The notes beneath the pieces were generated by a model. That model ran no database searches. It had not been told where the DNA came from and saw only the letters and a list, made by a program, of their open reading frames with translations. From contig NZ_AUIK01000028.1 in NCBI RefSeq assembly GCF_000423665.1, positions 107,948 through 171,947 of the forward strand: a DNA stretch of 64,000 bases, read 5' to 3'. Positions 34,799 to 43,829 of the stretch are shown one piece after another. Positions within the stretch are counted from its first letter, which is position 1. Each line of letters opens with the position of its first letter. The DNA is from Solirubrobacter soli DSM 22325 (lineage in GTDB: Bacteria > Actinomycetota > Thermoleophilia > Solirubrobacterales > Solirubrobacteraceae). The position numbers and the translations under genes are program-made.

Positions 34799-34850
34799 GC
34801 TGAACGAACGGCCCTTGTGGAAAGACGCGGGCCGCAAGTAGCGTCGGCGG

Positions 34851-36383
34851 ATGCGTCGTTTCCTCCCCCTGCTCGCGAGCCTCGTCCTGCTCGCGCTTCC
34901 TGCCGCCGCCCAGGCCTACACGTTCTACGAATGGGACGCGACCGGCTCGCCGACGGGCATCGTGGCCGGAGCCACCGGCCTGTCCCTCGCGTTCAACACG
35001 AGCGGGGAGATCGGCGGCGTCACGCTCAACGCCGTTCCGGCCGCACGCACCGCGATCACCGGCGCCGCGCTGAGGCCGACCAACCTCGCGCAGGGGCCGA
35101 ACGGGCTCCTGTGGTTCGTCGATCCGACCAACGACAAGGTCGGTCGCACGGACCCCGGGGCGGGAGCGATCACGCTGGCGTCCGCGACGATCAATGACAC
35201 GCCGTCGGATGTCGTGGCGTCCGCGAACGACCTCATGTGGGTCACCGAGTTCGACTCCGGCAACCTCGACTGCATCGTCCCGGACACGGGCGCGGCCACC
35301 TCGAAGACGTCCGGGGTCGACCACCCGATCGCGATCGCGCGCGCCAACGACGGCGCGCTCTGGTACGTGGACACGGCGGCCCACAAGGTTGCTCGGCTGG
35401 CGCAGCCGGACACCTGCGGGGCGACCATCAACCCGCAGATCTTCACGCTCGCCGACGACGTCTTCCCCGTCGACGTGACCGCGGCGCCGAGCGGGAACGA
35501 CGTGATCGTCGGCACGACGTCCGGGCTCGTCCGCGTGTCCGCCGCCGGCGCCGCCGCGCCGGTCGCCGGCGTCGCGGGCAGGCCCGGCATCGTGCACACG
35601 GCGGCCTCCGGCGTGTGGTGGATGGACTCGATCAACAAGCGGATCGGCCGGCTCACGGCCGCGAATGTGGTGACCGAGTGGGCGCTCCCGCGCAACTCCG
35701 CGAGCCCGGTCGAGTTCGCCATCGCGTCCGACAACTCGCTCTGGTACACGGCCGCGCCGAACGTGATCGGGCGCTTCTCGGAGGAGACGGGCGCGCAGGG
35801 TCCGCAGGGGACGCCGGGCCAGACGGGCGCCACCGGCGCGACGGGCGCGACCGGCGCGCAGGGGCAGCCGGGCGCCACTGGGGCCACCGGGGCGGCCGGA
35901 CAGCCCGGCGCCACGGGTCAGACCGGCGCGCAGGGCGAGAAGGGCGACAAGGGTGACCCGGGCGCCTCGGTCCTCGGTTCCCCCGGCGCGCAGGGCCCGC
36001 AGGGCGCCCAGGGGGCGCAGGGCCCGGCCGGCCCGCGCGGCGCGACCGGCGAGCAGGGTCCGCGCGGCAAGACCGGCGCGGCGGCCAAGATCCCGAAGAT
36101 CACCTGCAAGCTCTCGGGGAGCAAGGTCACGTGCAAGGTCGCCAAGAGCGGCAGCGGCGGCTCGGGCGGGACCGGCGGCGGTGAGGGCAACACCGGCGGC
36201 GGCGAGGGCCTGCGCCTGCGCCTCAGCCGCGCCAGCAAGCTCTACGCGACGGGCGGCCGCGCGGCCAAGAGCAACCGAACGACGGTGAAGCTGCACACCC
36301 TGCGCAAGGTCAAGGCGGGCAGGTACACGCTCGCCGTCGACCTCGGCGAGGACGTGACCGTCCGGATCTCCCTGCGGCTCTAG
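34851..36383 (+). CDS. Secreted beta-propeller protein with collagen-like repeats
   Basis: The 510-residue protein opens with a Sec signal peptide (MRRFLPLLASLVLLALPAAAQA). Residues about 25-310 carry propeller-type repeats like streptogramin (virginiamycin B) lyase: GPNGLLWFVDPTNDKVGRTD, ANDGALWYVDTAAHKVARL, ASDNSLWYTAAPNVIGRF. Residues about 314-409 are some 30 Gly-X-Y triplets (GPQGTPGQTGATGATG and so on) with one break at VLGSP. A C-terminal domain follows with the paired cysteines ITCKLSGSKVTCKV, a Gly-rich linker and a beta-rich end. It probably forms trimeric stalks on or outside the cell. Confidence 0.88.
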   Translation: MRRFLPLLASLVLLALPAAAQAYTFYEWDATGSPTGIVAGATGLSLAFNTSGEIGGVTLNAVPAARTAITGAALRPTNLAQGPNGLLWFVDPTNDKVGRTDPGAGAITLASATINDTPSDVVASANDLMWVTEFDSGNLDCIVPDTGAATSKTSGVDHPIAIARANDGALWYVDTAAHKVARLAQPDTCGATINPQIFTLADDVFPVDVTAAPSGNDVIVGTTSGLVRVSAAGAAAPVAGVAGRPGIVHTAASGVWWMDSINKRIGRLTAANVVTEWALPRNSASPVEFAIASDNSLWYTAAPNVIGRFSEETGAQGPQGTPGQTGATGATGATGAQGQPGATGATGAAGQPGATGQTGAQGEKGDKGDPGASVLGSPGAQGPQGAQGAQGPAGPRGATGEQGPRGKTGAAAKIPKITCKLSGSKVTCKVAKSGSGGSGGTGGGEGNTGGGEGLRLRLSRASKLYATGGRAAKSNRTTVKLHTLRKVKAGRYTLAVDLGEDVTVRISLRL

Positions 36384-36943
36384 ATCCCGAAGCGCGCCAG
36401 ATACGCGGGCCATACGTCCTCGAGCACCTCGAGGGCGTAGGCCTCCGCGTACGGCTCACCGCGCGCCATGTAGCGCTTGGTCCGCGTCGTCATCCGGTCG
36501 TGGTGGTGGCCGAGCTCGTGCGGGAGGATGTGCAGGAGCTGGAACGCGCGCGCCTGCGCCTCGGTCCAGCGCACCTCGGTCCCGACGACCTCGACCTCGA
36601 GCCGGTCGAGCAGCTCACGGTGCTCGTCCATCCACGGCTCGAGTGCGTCTTCCCACCACAGGTCGGCGTCCCAGTCGCAGACCGCGACGACGCCGTCCGC
36701 GCACCAGCCCATGCAGTCGTCGGCGCCGTCGAGCACGATCGCCTTCAGCCCGACCGCCACCTCGTCCCACATCGGCAGCAACGCGATGAACTTGCGCAGC
36801 TGCGCGATCGTGATCAGATGCCGCCCGCCCCACGCGGGAGCGCGGCGCTCGAGGACGATCTCGTCCGGCGCGGGCGTCGGCGCCCAGTTGTTCTTCTTCT
36901 GGACGCGGCCGTCTTTGACGCGGGTCGCCGTCCGCCGGTGCAC
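36380..36943 (-). CDS. Putative HExxH metalloprotein
   Basis: The 187-residue protein has HELGHHHDRMTTRTKRYMA, with the zincin motif HELGH at residues 143-147. Upstream it has a Trp/Asp-rich region (VCDWDADLWWEDALEPWMDEH). No signal peptide is seen, and the N-terminus is basic. Peptidase activity is plausible from the motif, but the third ligand is not obvious. Its stop interlocks (CTAG) with that of the collagen-like gene, which does not imply a functional link. Confidence 0.7.
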   Translation of the reverse strand: MHRRTATRVKDGRVQKKNNWAPTPAPDEIVLERRAPAWGGRHLITIAQLRKFIALLPMWDEVAVGLKAIVLDGADDCMGWCADGVVAVCDWDADLWWEDALEPWMDEHRELLDRLEVEVVGTEVRWTEAQARAFQLLHILPHELGHHHDRMTTRTKRYMARGEPYAEAYALEVLEDVWPAYLARFGI

Positions 36944-36945
36944 GC

Positions 36946-37593
36946 CTACAAGTGTGCCTGATCGTTCCAGGTCTGCAGCGCCCAGCCGTCGAAGCGCACG
37001 CCCTCGATCAGGTAGTCGCGGCGGTGATGGAAGAGCGTGATGCCGGTGTTGATGTGCGAGATCCGGTAGAGCGCCGGGAGGTGGTGGGGCGAGAACGCCT
37101 CGCGGAAGATCGCCGCGCCGAGGAAGAAGTGCAGGAAGCCCCAGTGCGAGACGCAGAGGACGCGCTCGTCGAAGAGCCGCGACTCCAGGCGCCGCTGGAC
37201 GCGGTGGACGCGGTCGACGATCGCCTGGAAGGACTCCGCGCCGGGCTCGGCGTGCTCGGGCGGGTGCTCCGGCATCCAGGTGACGTGGCCGGTGCCCTCG
37301 TAATGGGGCGACGCCTCGCGGTACGCGTCGGACTGGCGGACCTCGAACAGGTCGTCGTCGGTCTCGTGGGTGAGGCCGAGCACCTCGCCGATGCCCTGCG
37401 CGGTCTCCTGCGCACGGCGGAACGGGCTCGCGATGATCGCTTCGATCCCCTCGTCCTGCAGGCGTTTCCCGAGACCGCGCGCCTGCTCCCAGCCGCGCTC
37501 GGACAGCCGGTCGGCGTCCGCCGGCTCGGCCTGCATCGTGCGGTCGGCGACGTTGGCGACCGACTCGCCATGGCGGGTGAAGTAGACGATCAC
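36946..37593 (-). CDS. Histidine phosphatase family protein
   Basis: The 215-residue protein shows the RHGE motif at the N-terminus (VYFTRHGESVANV), with the phosphate-accepting His, then IIASPFRRAQETAQ and the second His in VLCVSHWGFLHFF. This is the phosphoglycerate-mutase-like superfamily; the substrate is unknown. Its GTG start overlaps the pdxT stop (GTGA, 37590-37593), so it is translated from the pdxS-pdxT transcript. A role as pyridoxal-pathway phosphatase is an inference from position only. Confidence 0.88.
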   Translation of the reverse strand: MIVYFTRHGESVANVADRTMQAEPADADRLSERGWEQARGLGKRLQDEGIEAIIASPFRRAQETAQGIGEVLGLTHETDDDLFEVRQSDAYREASPHYEGTGHVTWMPEHPPEHAEPGAESFQAIVDRVHRVQRRLESRLFDERVLCVSHWGFLHFFLGAAIFREAFSPHHLPALYRISHINTGITLFHHRRDYLIEGVRFDGWALQTWNDQAHL

Positions 37594-38129
37594 TTGACGG
37601 CCTTCAGGAAGAGCTCGTGGACGCGGGTCTCCCCCGCGATCTCGGGGTGGAACGAGATCACGAGCATGTTGTCCTGGCGGGCCGCGACCGGGTGGCCGTC
37701 GACCTCGGCGAGGATCTCGACCGTGTCGCCGTACTCCTTCAGCCACGGCGCGCGGATGAACACGGCGCGCACGGGCGACTCGATCCCGGGGATGTCCAGG
37801 TCCTCCTCGAAGGAGTGGATCTGGCGGCCGAACGCGTTGCGCTCGCACAGCGTGTCCATGCAGCCCAGGTGCTGGCGGTCGAGCATGATCATCCCCGCGC
37901 AGGTGCCGAAGACCGGCTTCCCGGACTTCACGAACGCGCGCAGCGGGTCGCCGAGACCCTCGCGCTTGATGCCGAGCGTCATCGTCGTCGACTCGCCCCC
38001 GGGCATCACCAGGCCGGCGAGGCCCTCGAGGTCCTTCGGGGTTCGAACCTCACGGACCTCGGCGCCGAGGTCCGTGAGCATCTTCGCGTGTGCTTCGAAG
38101 TCGCCCTGCAGGGCCAACACGCCGATCAT
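37590..38129 (-). CDS. pdxT: Pyridoxal 5'-phosphate synthase glutaminase subunit PdxT
   Basis: PdxT hydrolyses glutamine and passes ammonia to PdxS. The 179 residues include GLVMPGGESTTM (oxyanion region), the nucleophile Cys in VFGTCAGMIML (about 79), and the His-Glu pair in SFHPEIAGETRVHE (about 167-171). It lies 58 bp downstream of pdxS on the same strand. Confidence 0.95.
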   Translation of the reverse strand: MIGVLALQGDFEAHAKMLTDLGAEVREVRTPKDLEGLAGLVMPGGESTTMTLGIKREGLGDPLRAFVKSGKPVFGTCAGMIMLDRQHLGCMDTLCERNAFGRQIHSFEEDLDIPGIESPVRAVFIRAPWLKEYGDTVEILAEVDGHPVAARQDNMLVISFHPEIAGETRVHELFLKAVK

Positions 38130-38187
38130 CGCCGAGCCTGGAGGTCTGATGATCGGGGTGGGGCGGAGGGGCTGCCCTGCCTCCTAT

Positions 38188-39072
38188 TCACCACCCGCGG
38201 TTCGCGAGCAGCTGGCCCTCTTCGAGCTTGCGCGTCTCCAGGGACTGCATCGCCATGCCGAGGCCCTCGGAGGCCTTCGCGACGCGCTCCGCGTCCTGGT
38301 AGTGCGTGGTCGCCTCGACGATCGCGGCCGCGCGGGTCGCCGGGTCCTCGGACTTGAAGATGCCCGAGCCGACGAACACGCCCTCGGCGCCGAGCTGCAT
38401 CACGAGCGACGCGTCGGCCGGCGTGGCGATCCCGCCCGCGCAGAAGGTCACGACCGGCAGCTTGCCGGTCTCGGCGACGCCGCGCACGAGGTCCAGCGGC
38501 GACTGCAGGTTCTTGGCGGCCGTGGCGAGCTCGGAGTCGTCGAGCGTCTGCAGCCAGCGGATCGCGCCGCGGATCTCGCGCAGGTGGCGCACGGCCTCGA
38601 CGATGTCGCCGGTGCCCGCCTCGCCCTTGGAGCGGATCATCGCCGCGCCCTCGCCGATGCGGCGCAGCGCCTCGCCGAGGTTGGTCGCGCCGCACACGAA
38701 CGGCACCTTGAAGCCCCACTTGTCGATGTGGTTGGCCTCGTCGGCGGGCGTCAGGACCTCGGACTCGTCGATGTAGTCGACCTCGAGCGCCTCGAGCACC
38801 TGCGCCTCGGCGAAGTGGCCGATCCGCGCCTTGGCCATGACCGGGATCGTCACGGCCTCCTGGATGCCCCGGATCAGGATCGGATCGGACATCCGCGCCA
38901 CCCCGCCGTCGCGGCGGATGTCGGCGGGGACACGCTCGAGCGCCATGACGGCGGCAGCACCGGCGTCCTCGGCGATTTTCGCCTGCTCAGCGTTGACGAC
39001 GTCCATGATGACGCCGCCCTTCAGCATCTCGGCCAGACCGGCCTTTACACGGAACGTCGCCTCGTCTCTCAT
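38188..39072 (-). CDS. pdxS: Pyridoxal 5'-phosphate synthase subunit PdxS
   Basis: PdxS makes PLP from ribose 5-phosphate, glyceraldehyde 3-phosphate and PdxT-derived ammonia. The 294-residue barrel is typical: GLAEMLKGGVIMDVVNAEQA with the first catalytic Lys, ALERVPADIRRDGGVARMSDP, KARIGHFAEAQVL, and GCG/GEAGTGDIVEAVRHLR with the second Lys (SKGEAGTG). The tail KLEEGQLLANRGW is as in relatives. It is the first gene of a pdxS-pdxT-phosphatase operon. Confidence 0.96.
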   Translation of the reverse strand: MRDEATFRVKAGLAEMLKGGVIMDVVNAEQAKIAEDAGAAAVMALERVPADIRRDGGVARMSDPILIRGIQEAVTIPVMAKARIGHFAEAQVLEALEVDYIDESEVLTPADEANHIDKWGFKVPFVCGATNLGEALRRIGEGAAMIRSKGEAGTGDIVEAVRHLREIRGAIRWLQTLDDSELATAAKNLQSPLDLVRGVAETGKLPVVTFCAGGIATPADASLVMQLGAEGVFVGSGIFKSEDPATRAAAIVEATTHYQDAERVAKASEGLGMAMQSLETRKLEEGQLLANRGW

Positions 39073-39114
39073 TGCCTCTCGATGTTAGCCGGGGGCCGAT
39101 GTACGATCCGGCGC

Positions 39115-39333
39115 ATGGCGACGGAAGATCCTGACCTCATCGGCCCCGACGATGTGGCCTTCACGCTGGACCTCACGCCGCGTGAGCTCAAGATCCTCCA
39201 CTCCGCCCTGCACGCGTTCCGAAACGACTTCGGCCACGATCAGCGCGACGTCAACACGATCATCCAGGGGCTCATGACCAAGCTCCCGGACGAGGCGTCG
39301 ATCCGCTCGATCAACCTCGACACAGGGCTCTAG
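39115..39333 (+). CDS. Conserved-looking small protein, unknown function
   Basis: The 72-residue acidic helical protein contains VAFTLDLTPRELKILHSALHAF and DQRDVNTIIQGLMTKLPDE. Codon use is typical of real genes here. The ATG at 39115 is 42 bp from the divergent pdxS start. I do not recognise the family. Its stop interlocks with that of the GH65 gene (CTAG). Confidence 0.72.
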   Translation: MATEDPDLIGPDDVAFTLDLTPRELKILHSALHAFRNDFGHDQRDVNTIIQGLMTKLPDEASIRSINLDTGL

Positions 39334-41678
39334 CGAGGTCTCCGGCGGGCGGGCGCGCGGCCCGCGGGCTGCGTCGGCTCCGGGCCCGGGTCGGGCACCG
39401 ACCACGCGCGCGTCACCGGCTCGCCGTGCCGCACGGTGACGACCTCGTCGTCGTGGCGCACGGTCAGCGGATCGCCTTCGTGCGGGAGCTCGTACACCGC
39501 CTCACCTGCCGTGATCGTCACGCACAGGCACGTCCCGCGGTACATCACGCGGAAGCGCAGCTTCGCCAGCGCCGACGGGAGCCGCGGGCGGAAGCTGAGC
39601 TCTCCCCCGTGGCAGCGCATGCCGCCGAACCCGCCGACGGCCGCCACCCACGAGCCCGCCAGCGACGCCATGTGCAGGCCGTCGCGGGTGTTGTGCTCGA
39701 GGTCGTCGAGATCCATCAGCGCGGCCTCGCCGAAGTAGTCGTAGGCGAGCTCGAGGTGCCCGACCTCGGCCGCCACCGCGGCCTGCACGCACGCCGACAG
39801 CGATGAGTCGCGGACGGTCAGCGCCTCGTAGTAGGCGAAGTCGCGCGCCTTCTCCTCGGGTGTGAACCGGTCGCCGCGGGCCAGCAGCGCCAGCACGAGA
39901 TCCGGCTGCTTAATGACCTGCTTGCTGTAGAGCAGGTAGTACGGATAGTGCAGCAGCAGCGGGTACTCGAGTCCTTCGAAGTCCATGACCTCGTGGTGGG
40001 TGAACGTCGAGTCCTGCGGGTGGACGCCCAGGCGCCGGTCGTACGGAATGTGCATGTCGGCCGCGGCGTCGCGCCAGCCGGCGATCTCCTCCTCGTCGAC
40101 GCCGAGCGCCCGCGCCTCGTCCGGGTGCCGCGACGCGATCTCGGCCGCCATCCGCAGGTTCTGCTCGGCCATCAGGTTCGTGTAGACGTTGTCGTCGACG
40201 ACGGCCGAGTACTCGTCCGGCCCGGTCACGCCGTCGATGTGGAACGCCCCGGCGTGGTCGTGGTGCCCGAGCGAGCGCCACAGCCGCGCCGTGTGGACGA
40301 GCAGCTCCAGCCCCTGGGCGGCCTCGAACGTCTCGTCGCCCGTGGCCTGGATGTAGCGGATCACGGCGTCGGCGATGTCGGCGTTGATGTGGAACGCGGC
40401 GGTCCCGGCCGGCCAGTACGCCGAGCACTCCTGGCCGCGGATCGTCCGCCACGGGAACGCGGCGCCCTCCAGCCGCAGCGTGCGGGCGCGGTCCATCGCC
40501 AGGTCCAGCGTCCCGTGGCGCCACAACAGGGCGTCGACGACGGCGCTCGGCTGCGTGTAGGTCAACACCGGCAGGACGAACGACTCGGTGTCCCAGAAGA
40601 CGTGCCCGTCATAGCCCGGGCCGGTCAGCCCCTTGGCGGGGATCGCGCGCCGCTCGGCCCGCGCGCCCGCCTGCAGCGTGTGGAAGAGCGCGAAGCGCAC
40701 CGCCTGCTGGAGCTCGCCGTCGCCCTCGATCTCGACGTCCGAGCGCTCCCAGAAGTCCGCCAGGTACTCGCGTTGGGAGCGCACGAGCTCGTCCCAGCCG
40801 ATCCGCCGGGCGGACGCGACCGCCGCGTCGACCTGATCGCGGACCGACGGCGTCGAGCGCTGGCTCGACCAGCCATACGCCAGGAACTTCGTGAAGCGCA
40901 GCGGCTTGTCGGGCCCGATCTCGGCAGTCATCCAGACGCGGCCGAGATCCGGCGCGGCCTCAGAGCCGGCCACGAGCCCGTCGACGTCCTCGAGCACGTG
41001 AGCCATCCCGGCCGCCATCCGCAGCCCGCTGGTCCTGGTGCGGTGCACGAGCACGACCCGCAGGTCGTGCACCTCCTGCTCCTCGGCCTCGAGCGGCGCG
41101 CGCAACGCCGCGGCGGCGCGCGGATCGCCGGATTGGGCGCCGCCGGGCTCGTTGGCCACGAGCTCGGAGACCGCCACGACGCGCACGGCGCGGCCGTCGA
41201 GCGGCCGGACCTCGTAGCGGATCGCGGCGACCGAGCGCTGGACGAAGGACACGATCCGCGTCGACTTCACCTCGATCTCGCGCCCCGCGGGCGAGCGCCA
41301 GCGCACCTCGCGCCGCAGCTCGCCCGCGCGCAGGTCGAGCGTGCGCGTGTGGGCGAGCAACTCGCCGTAGCGGATGTCGAACGGCTCGTCGTCGACCAGC
41401 AGCCGGATGATCTTGCCGTTGGTCGCGTTGACGACGGTCTGGCCGTCCTCCGGGTAGCCGTAGCCGGCCTCCGCGTACGGCAGCGGCCGCGTCTCGTAGA
41501 AGCCGTTCAGGTAGGTCCCCGGGAGGCCGAACGGCTCGCCCTCGTCGAGGTTGCCGCGCAGGCCGATGTGCCCGTTGGAGAGCGCGAACACCGACTCCGC
41601 CTGGGCGAGCACATCGAGCTCGAGCGTGTCCTCGGTCACGGCCCAGGGCTCGACCGTGAACGCGGGGTGCGTGATCAC
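39330..41678 (-). CDS. GH65 family disaccharide phosphorylase
   Basis: The 782-residue protein follows the GH65 plan: an N-terminal beta-sandwich (VFALSNGHIGLRGNLDEGEPFG, GTYLNGFYETRPLPYAE), a linker, and an (alpha/alpha)6 barrel. The barrel has WDTESFVLPVLTYTQP, RGQECSAYWPAGTAAFHINADIADAV (two parts) and the acid catalyst region HIDGVTGPDEYS. Such enzymes split maltose, trehalose, kojibiose or nigerose with phosphate to beta-glucose 1-phosphate. The C-terminus is an extra Pro/Arg-rich tail. Its ATG overlaps the stop of the beta-phosphoglucomutase gene, which would consume its product. Confidence 0.93.
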   Translation of the reverse strand: MITHPAFTVEPWAVTEDTLELDVLAQAESVFALSNGHIGLRGNLDEGEPFGLPGTYLNGFYETRPLPYAEAGYGYPEDGQTVVNATNGKIIRLLVDDEPFDIRYGELLAHTRTLDLRAGELRREVRWRSPAGREIEVKSTRIVSFVQRSVAAIRYEVRPLDGRAVRVVAVSELVANEPGGAQSGDPRAAAALRAPLEAEEQEVHDLRVVLVHRTRTSGLRMAAGMAHVLEDVDGLVAGSEAAPDLGRVWMTAEIGPDKPLRFTKFLAYGWSSQRSTPSVRDQVDAAVASARRIGWDELVRSQREYLADFWERSDVEIEGDGELQQAVRFALFHTLQAGARAERRAIPAKGLTGPGYDGHVFWDTESFVLPVLTYTQPSAVVDALLWRHGTLDLAMDRARTLRLEGAAFPWRTIRGQECSAYWPAGTAAFHINADIADAVIRYIQATGDETFEAAQGLELLVHTARLWRSLGHHDHAGAFHIDGVTGPDEYSAVVDDNVYTNLMAEQNLRMAAEIASRHPDEARALGVDEEEIAGWRDAAADMHIPYDRRLGVHPQDSTFTHHEVMDFEGLEYPLLLHYPYYLLYSKQVIKQPDLVLALLARGDRFTPEEKARDFAYYEALTVRDSSLSACVQAAVAAEVGHLELAYDYFGEAALMDLDDLEHNTRDGLHMASLAGSWVAAVGGFGGMRCHGGELSFRPRLPSALAKLRFRVMYRGTCLCVTITAGEAVYELPHEGDPLTVRHDDEVVTVRHGEPVTRAWSVPDPGPEPTQPAGRAPARRRPR

Positions 41679-42355
41679 AGGAGCTCTTGGAGGTCGTCGA
41701 CGACGACGTCGGCGCCATGGGCGAGCAGCGCGTCGCGGTGGCCGACGCGGTCCACCCCGACGACATGGCCGAACCGGCCCGCGCGGCCCGACTCGACGCC
41801 CGCGAGCGCGTCCTCGAACACCACGGCGTGCTCCGGCGCGACACCGAGCCGCCGCGCGCCCTCCAGGAACGAGTCCGGCGCCGGCTTGCCGTGCAGCCCG
41901 AGCGCGTCGATCACATGCCCGTCGACGCGCTCCTCGAGGTATTCGGTGAGCCCCGCGACGCGGAGCACGTCCTCGCAGTTGTGGCTCGAGGAGACCACCG
42001 CGCGGCGCAGGCCCGCGTCGCGCGCGGCCTTCAGGTAGGCGACGCTGCCCGCGTAGGCCTCGACGCCCTCGTCGTGGATCAGCTTCAGGACGAGGTCGTT
42101 CTTGCGCTCGGAGAGGGTGTGGACCTCGGCGTCGGAGATCTCGATCCCGCGGCTCTTCAGGAAGTCGCGGATGCCGTCCTCACGCGGCTTGCCGTCGACG
42201 TAGTCGTTGTAATCGGACTGCTCGAAGGTGCCGCGATCGCCGAGGAACTCGTCGAACGCGGCCTTCCACGCCCGCTCGTGCACCACCGCCGTCTTCGTCA
42301 GGACGCCGTCCAGATCGAAGAGACAGGCGGTGATGCCGTCGGGAAGGCCCAGCAC
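41675..42355 (-). CDS. pgmB: Beta-phosphoglucomutase family HAD hydrolase
   Basis: The 226-residue HAD protein has FDLDGVLTKTAVVHERAW (nucleophile Asp and the acid/base Asp), VVSSSHNCEDVL (motif II Ser), GKPAPDSFLEGARRL (motif III Lys) and VVFEDALAGVESGRAG (motif IV). This is the pattern of enzymes converting beta-glucose 1-phosphate to glucose 6-phosphate. It lies between an RpiR regulator and a GH65 phosphorylase, overlapping the latter, which strongly supports that role. Confidence 0.92.
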   Translation of the reverse strand: MLGLPDGITACLFDLDGVLTKTAVVHERAWKAAFDEFLGDRGTFEQSDYNDYVDGKPREDGIRDFLKSRGIEISDAEVHTLSERKNDLVLKLIHDEGVEAYAGSVAYLKAARDAGLRRAVVSSSHNCEDVLRVAGLTEYLEERVDGHVIDALGLHGKPAPDSFLEGARRLGVAPEHAVVFEDALAGVESGRAGRFGHVVGVDRVGHRDALLAHGADVVVDDLQELL

Positions 42356-42364
42356 GGCTCCAGG

Positions 42365-43228
42365 CTACTTCAACCGGAACGCGCGGATGCGGTCGTCGTA
42401 GGAGGCCGTGTCGCGCGCGTAGACCCCGTAGGCCAGCGCCTGCAGGATCGAGAGCAGCCCCGTGTGCGAACGCACGAAGGCCGGCGAGTTCGAGGAGTAG
42501 TAGAGCGTGCGCTCGGCCAGCTTGGAGACGTCGCTCAGCGTCGCGTCGACGATCGCGAGCGTCGACGCGCGGCGGTGGCGGGCGATCTTCATCGCCCGCA
42601 CGACCAGCGGGTGCGGGCGACCCGCGGAGAGGCCGATGACCAGCGTGCGCTCGTCGATCCGTCCCAGCCGCGACAGCGCCTCTTGCGAGGGTGAAGCGGC
42701 GATCTCGGCGCGCACGTCGAGGAGCATCAGCAGGTGGCGCAGGTAGGAGGCGAAGAACGCCATCTGGTCCGTGCCGGCGATCAGGATCCGCTCGGCGGCG
42801 GCGATCGCCTCGATCGCGCCGTCGACCTCGGAGCGGCTTACTCGCCGCGCGGTGTCCTCGACGTTGACGTGATCGGCGGCGACGGCCTGCTCGAACGGTG
42901 ACTGATCGAGGCTGAACAGCGGCGTGGCCTGCTCGGGCGTCTTGGCGGTGCGGTGGTGGTGCCGGTATTCCTCGCGAGCGGCTTCCTGGAGCTCCGGGAA
43001 GCCCTCGAACCCGAGCGCCTGGCTGAAGCGCACGACGGTCGAGGAGGACGTACTGGCGCGACGGGCGAGCTCTTCCGCCGTGTGGAAGGCGACCTCGTCG
43101 AGGTGGTCGACGACGTACTGCGCGACGTCCTTCTGCGAGCGTGAGAACTCGTCGAAGCGTGCGGAGATGTACGTCGAAAGTGTCTGATGGCCGCGGGCGG
43201 CCGGAGGCATCGTGGCGGTCCTCGGCAT
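42365..43228 (-). CDS. RpiR/MurR-family transcriptional regulator
   Basis: The 287-residue protein has an N-terminal HTH (FSRSQKDVAQYVVDHLDEVAFHTAEELARRASTSSSTVVRFSQALGFEGFPEL, in parts) and a C-terminal SIS sugar-phosphate domain (ERILIAGTDQMAFFASYLRHLL, TLVIGLSAGRPHPLVVRAMKIARHR). It precedes pgmB by 9 bp and probably senses a sugar phosphate made by that pathway. Starts at 43228 or 43210 are both possible. It is divergent from rmlC (46 bp gap). Confidence 0.9.
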   Translation of the reverse strand: MPRTATMPPAARGHQTLSTYISARFDEFSRSQKDVAQYVVDHLDEVAFHTAEELARRASTSSSTVVRFSQALGFEGFPELQEAAREEYRHHHRTAKTPEQATPLFSLDQSPFEQAVAADHVNVEDTARRVSRSEVDGAIEAIAAAERILIAGTDQMAFFASYLRHLLMLLDVRAEIAASPSQEALSRLGRIDERTLVIGLSAGRPHPLVVRAMKIARHRRASTLAIVDATLSDVSKLAERTLYYSSNSPAFVRSHTGLLSILQALAYGVYARDTASYDDRIRAFRLK

Positions 43229-43274
43229 GGCGAGGCGATCTTTCGACGGTCGCTCCCTAACCTCCTCCCCGCAT

Positions 43275-43829
43275 ATGCAACGGCTTGAGACTCGACTCGA
43301 CGGACTCGTGTTGCTGGCGCCGACCGTCCACGGCGACGAGCGTGGCTTCTTCGTGGAGACGTTCCGGGCGGACACGGCGCGCCAGCACGGGATCCCTACG
43401 GAGTTCGTGCAGGACAACCATTCGCGCTCTCGTCAGGGGACGCTGCGCGGCATCCACTTCCAGACGCATCCCGGCCAGGGGAAATTGGTGCGCGTGGCCC
43501 GCGGAAAGGTGCTCGATGTCGTGGTCGACCTACGTCGGGGCTCTGACACCTTCGGCGAGTGGGAAGCCTTCGAGCTGACCGACGAACGCGGCGAGATGCT
43601 GTGGATCCCGGTCGGGTTCGGGCACGGGTTCCTGGTGCTGAGCGAGGTCGCGGACTTCGTCTACAAGTGCACGAACTACTACGACCCGGCGACCGAGGCG
43701 GGCATCCGGTTCGACGATCCCGAGGTCGGGATCGAGTGGCCGACGTCGATCGAGCTCCTGTACTCCGAGCGGGACGCGACCGCGCCGACACTGGCCGACG
43801 TGGCCGACTCGCTGCCGTTCACGGTGTGA
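43275..43829 (+). CDS. rmlC: dTDP-4-dehydrorhamnose 3,5-epimerase
   Basis: The 184-residue cupin has the RmlC signatures DERGFFVETFRAD, FVQDNHSRSRQGTLRGIHFQ (His of the active site), GKLVRVARGKVLDVVVDLR and WIPVGFGHGFLVLSE. It functions in dTDP-rhamnose synthesis for surface polysaccharides. The partner genes rmlA, rmlB and rmlD are not in the window. Its TGA overlaps the GTG of gluQ. Confidence 0.93.
   Translation: MQRLETRLDGLVLLAPTVHGDERGFFVETFRADTARQHGIPTEFVQDNHSRSRQGTLRGIHFQTHPGQGKLVRVARGKVLDVVVDLRRGSDTFGEWEAFELTDERGEMLWIPVGFGHGFLVLSEVADFVYKCTNYYDPATEAGIRFDDPEVGIEWPTSIELLYSERDATAPTLADVADSLPFTV

Noticed and set aside
34472..34837. blaI-like gene on the minus strand upstream of the M56 peptidase
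   Set aside because: The frame lacks the BlaI winged-helix pattern and overlaps a plus-strand frame with much better codon positions.
33405..36413. Minus-strand open frame of about 1000 codons over the collagen-like gene and M56 region
   Set aside because: Composition is low-complexity Arg/Ala/Gly and it covers two well-supported genes in other frames.
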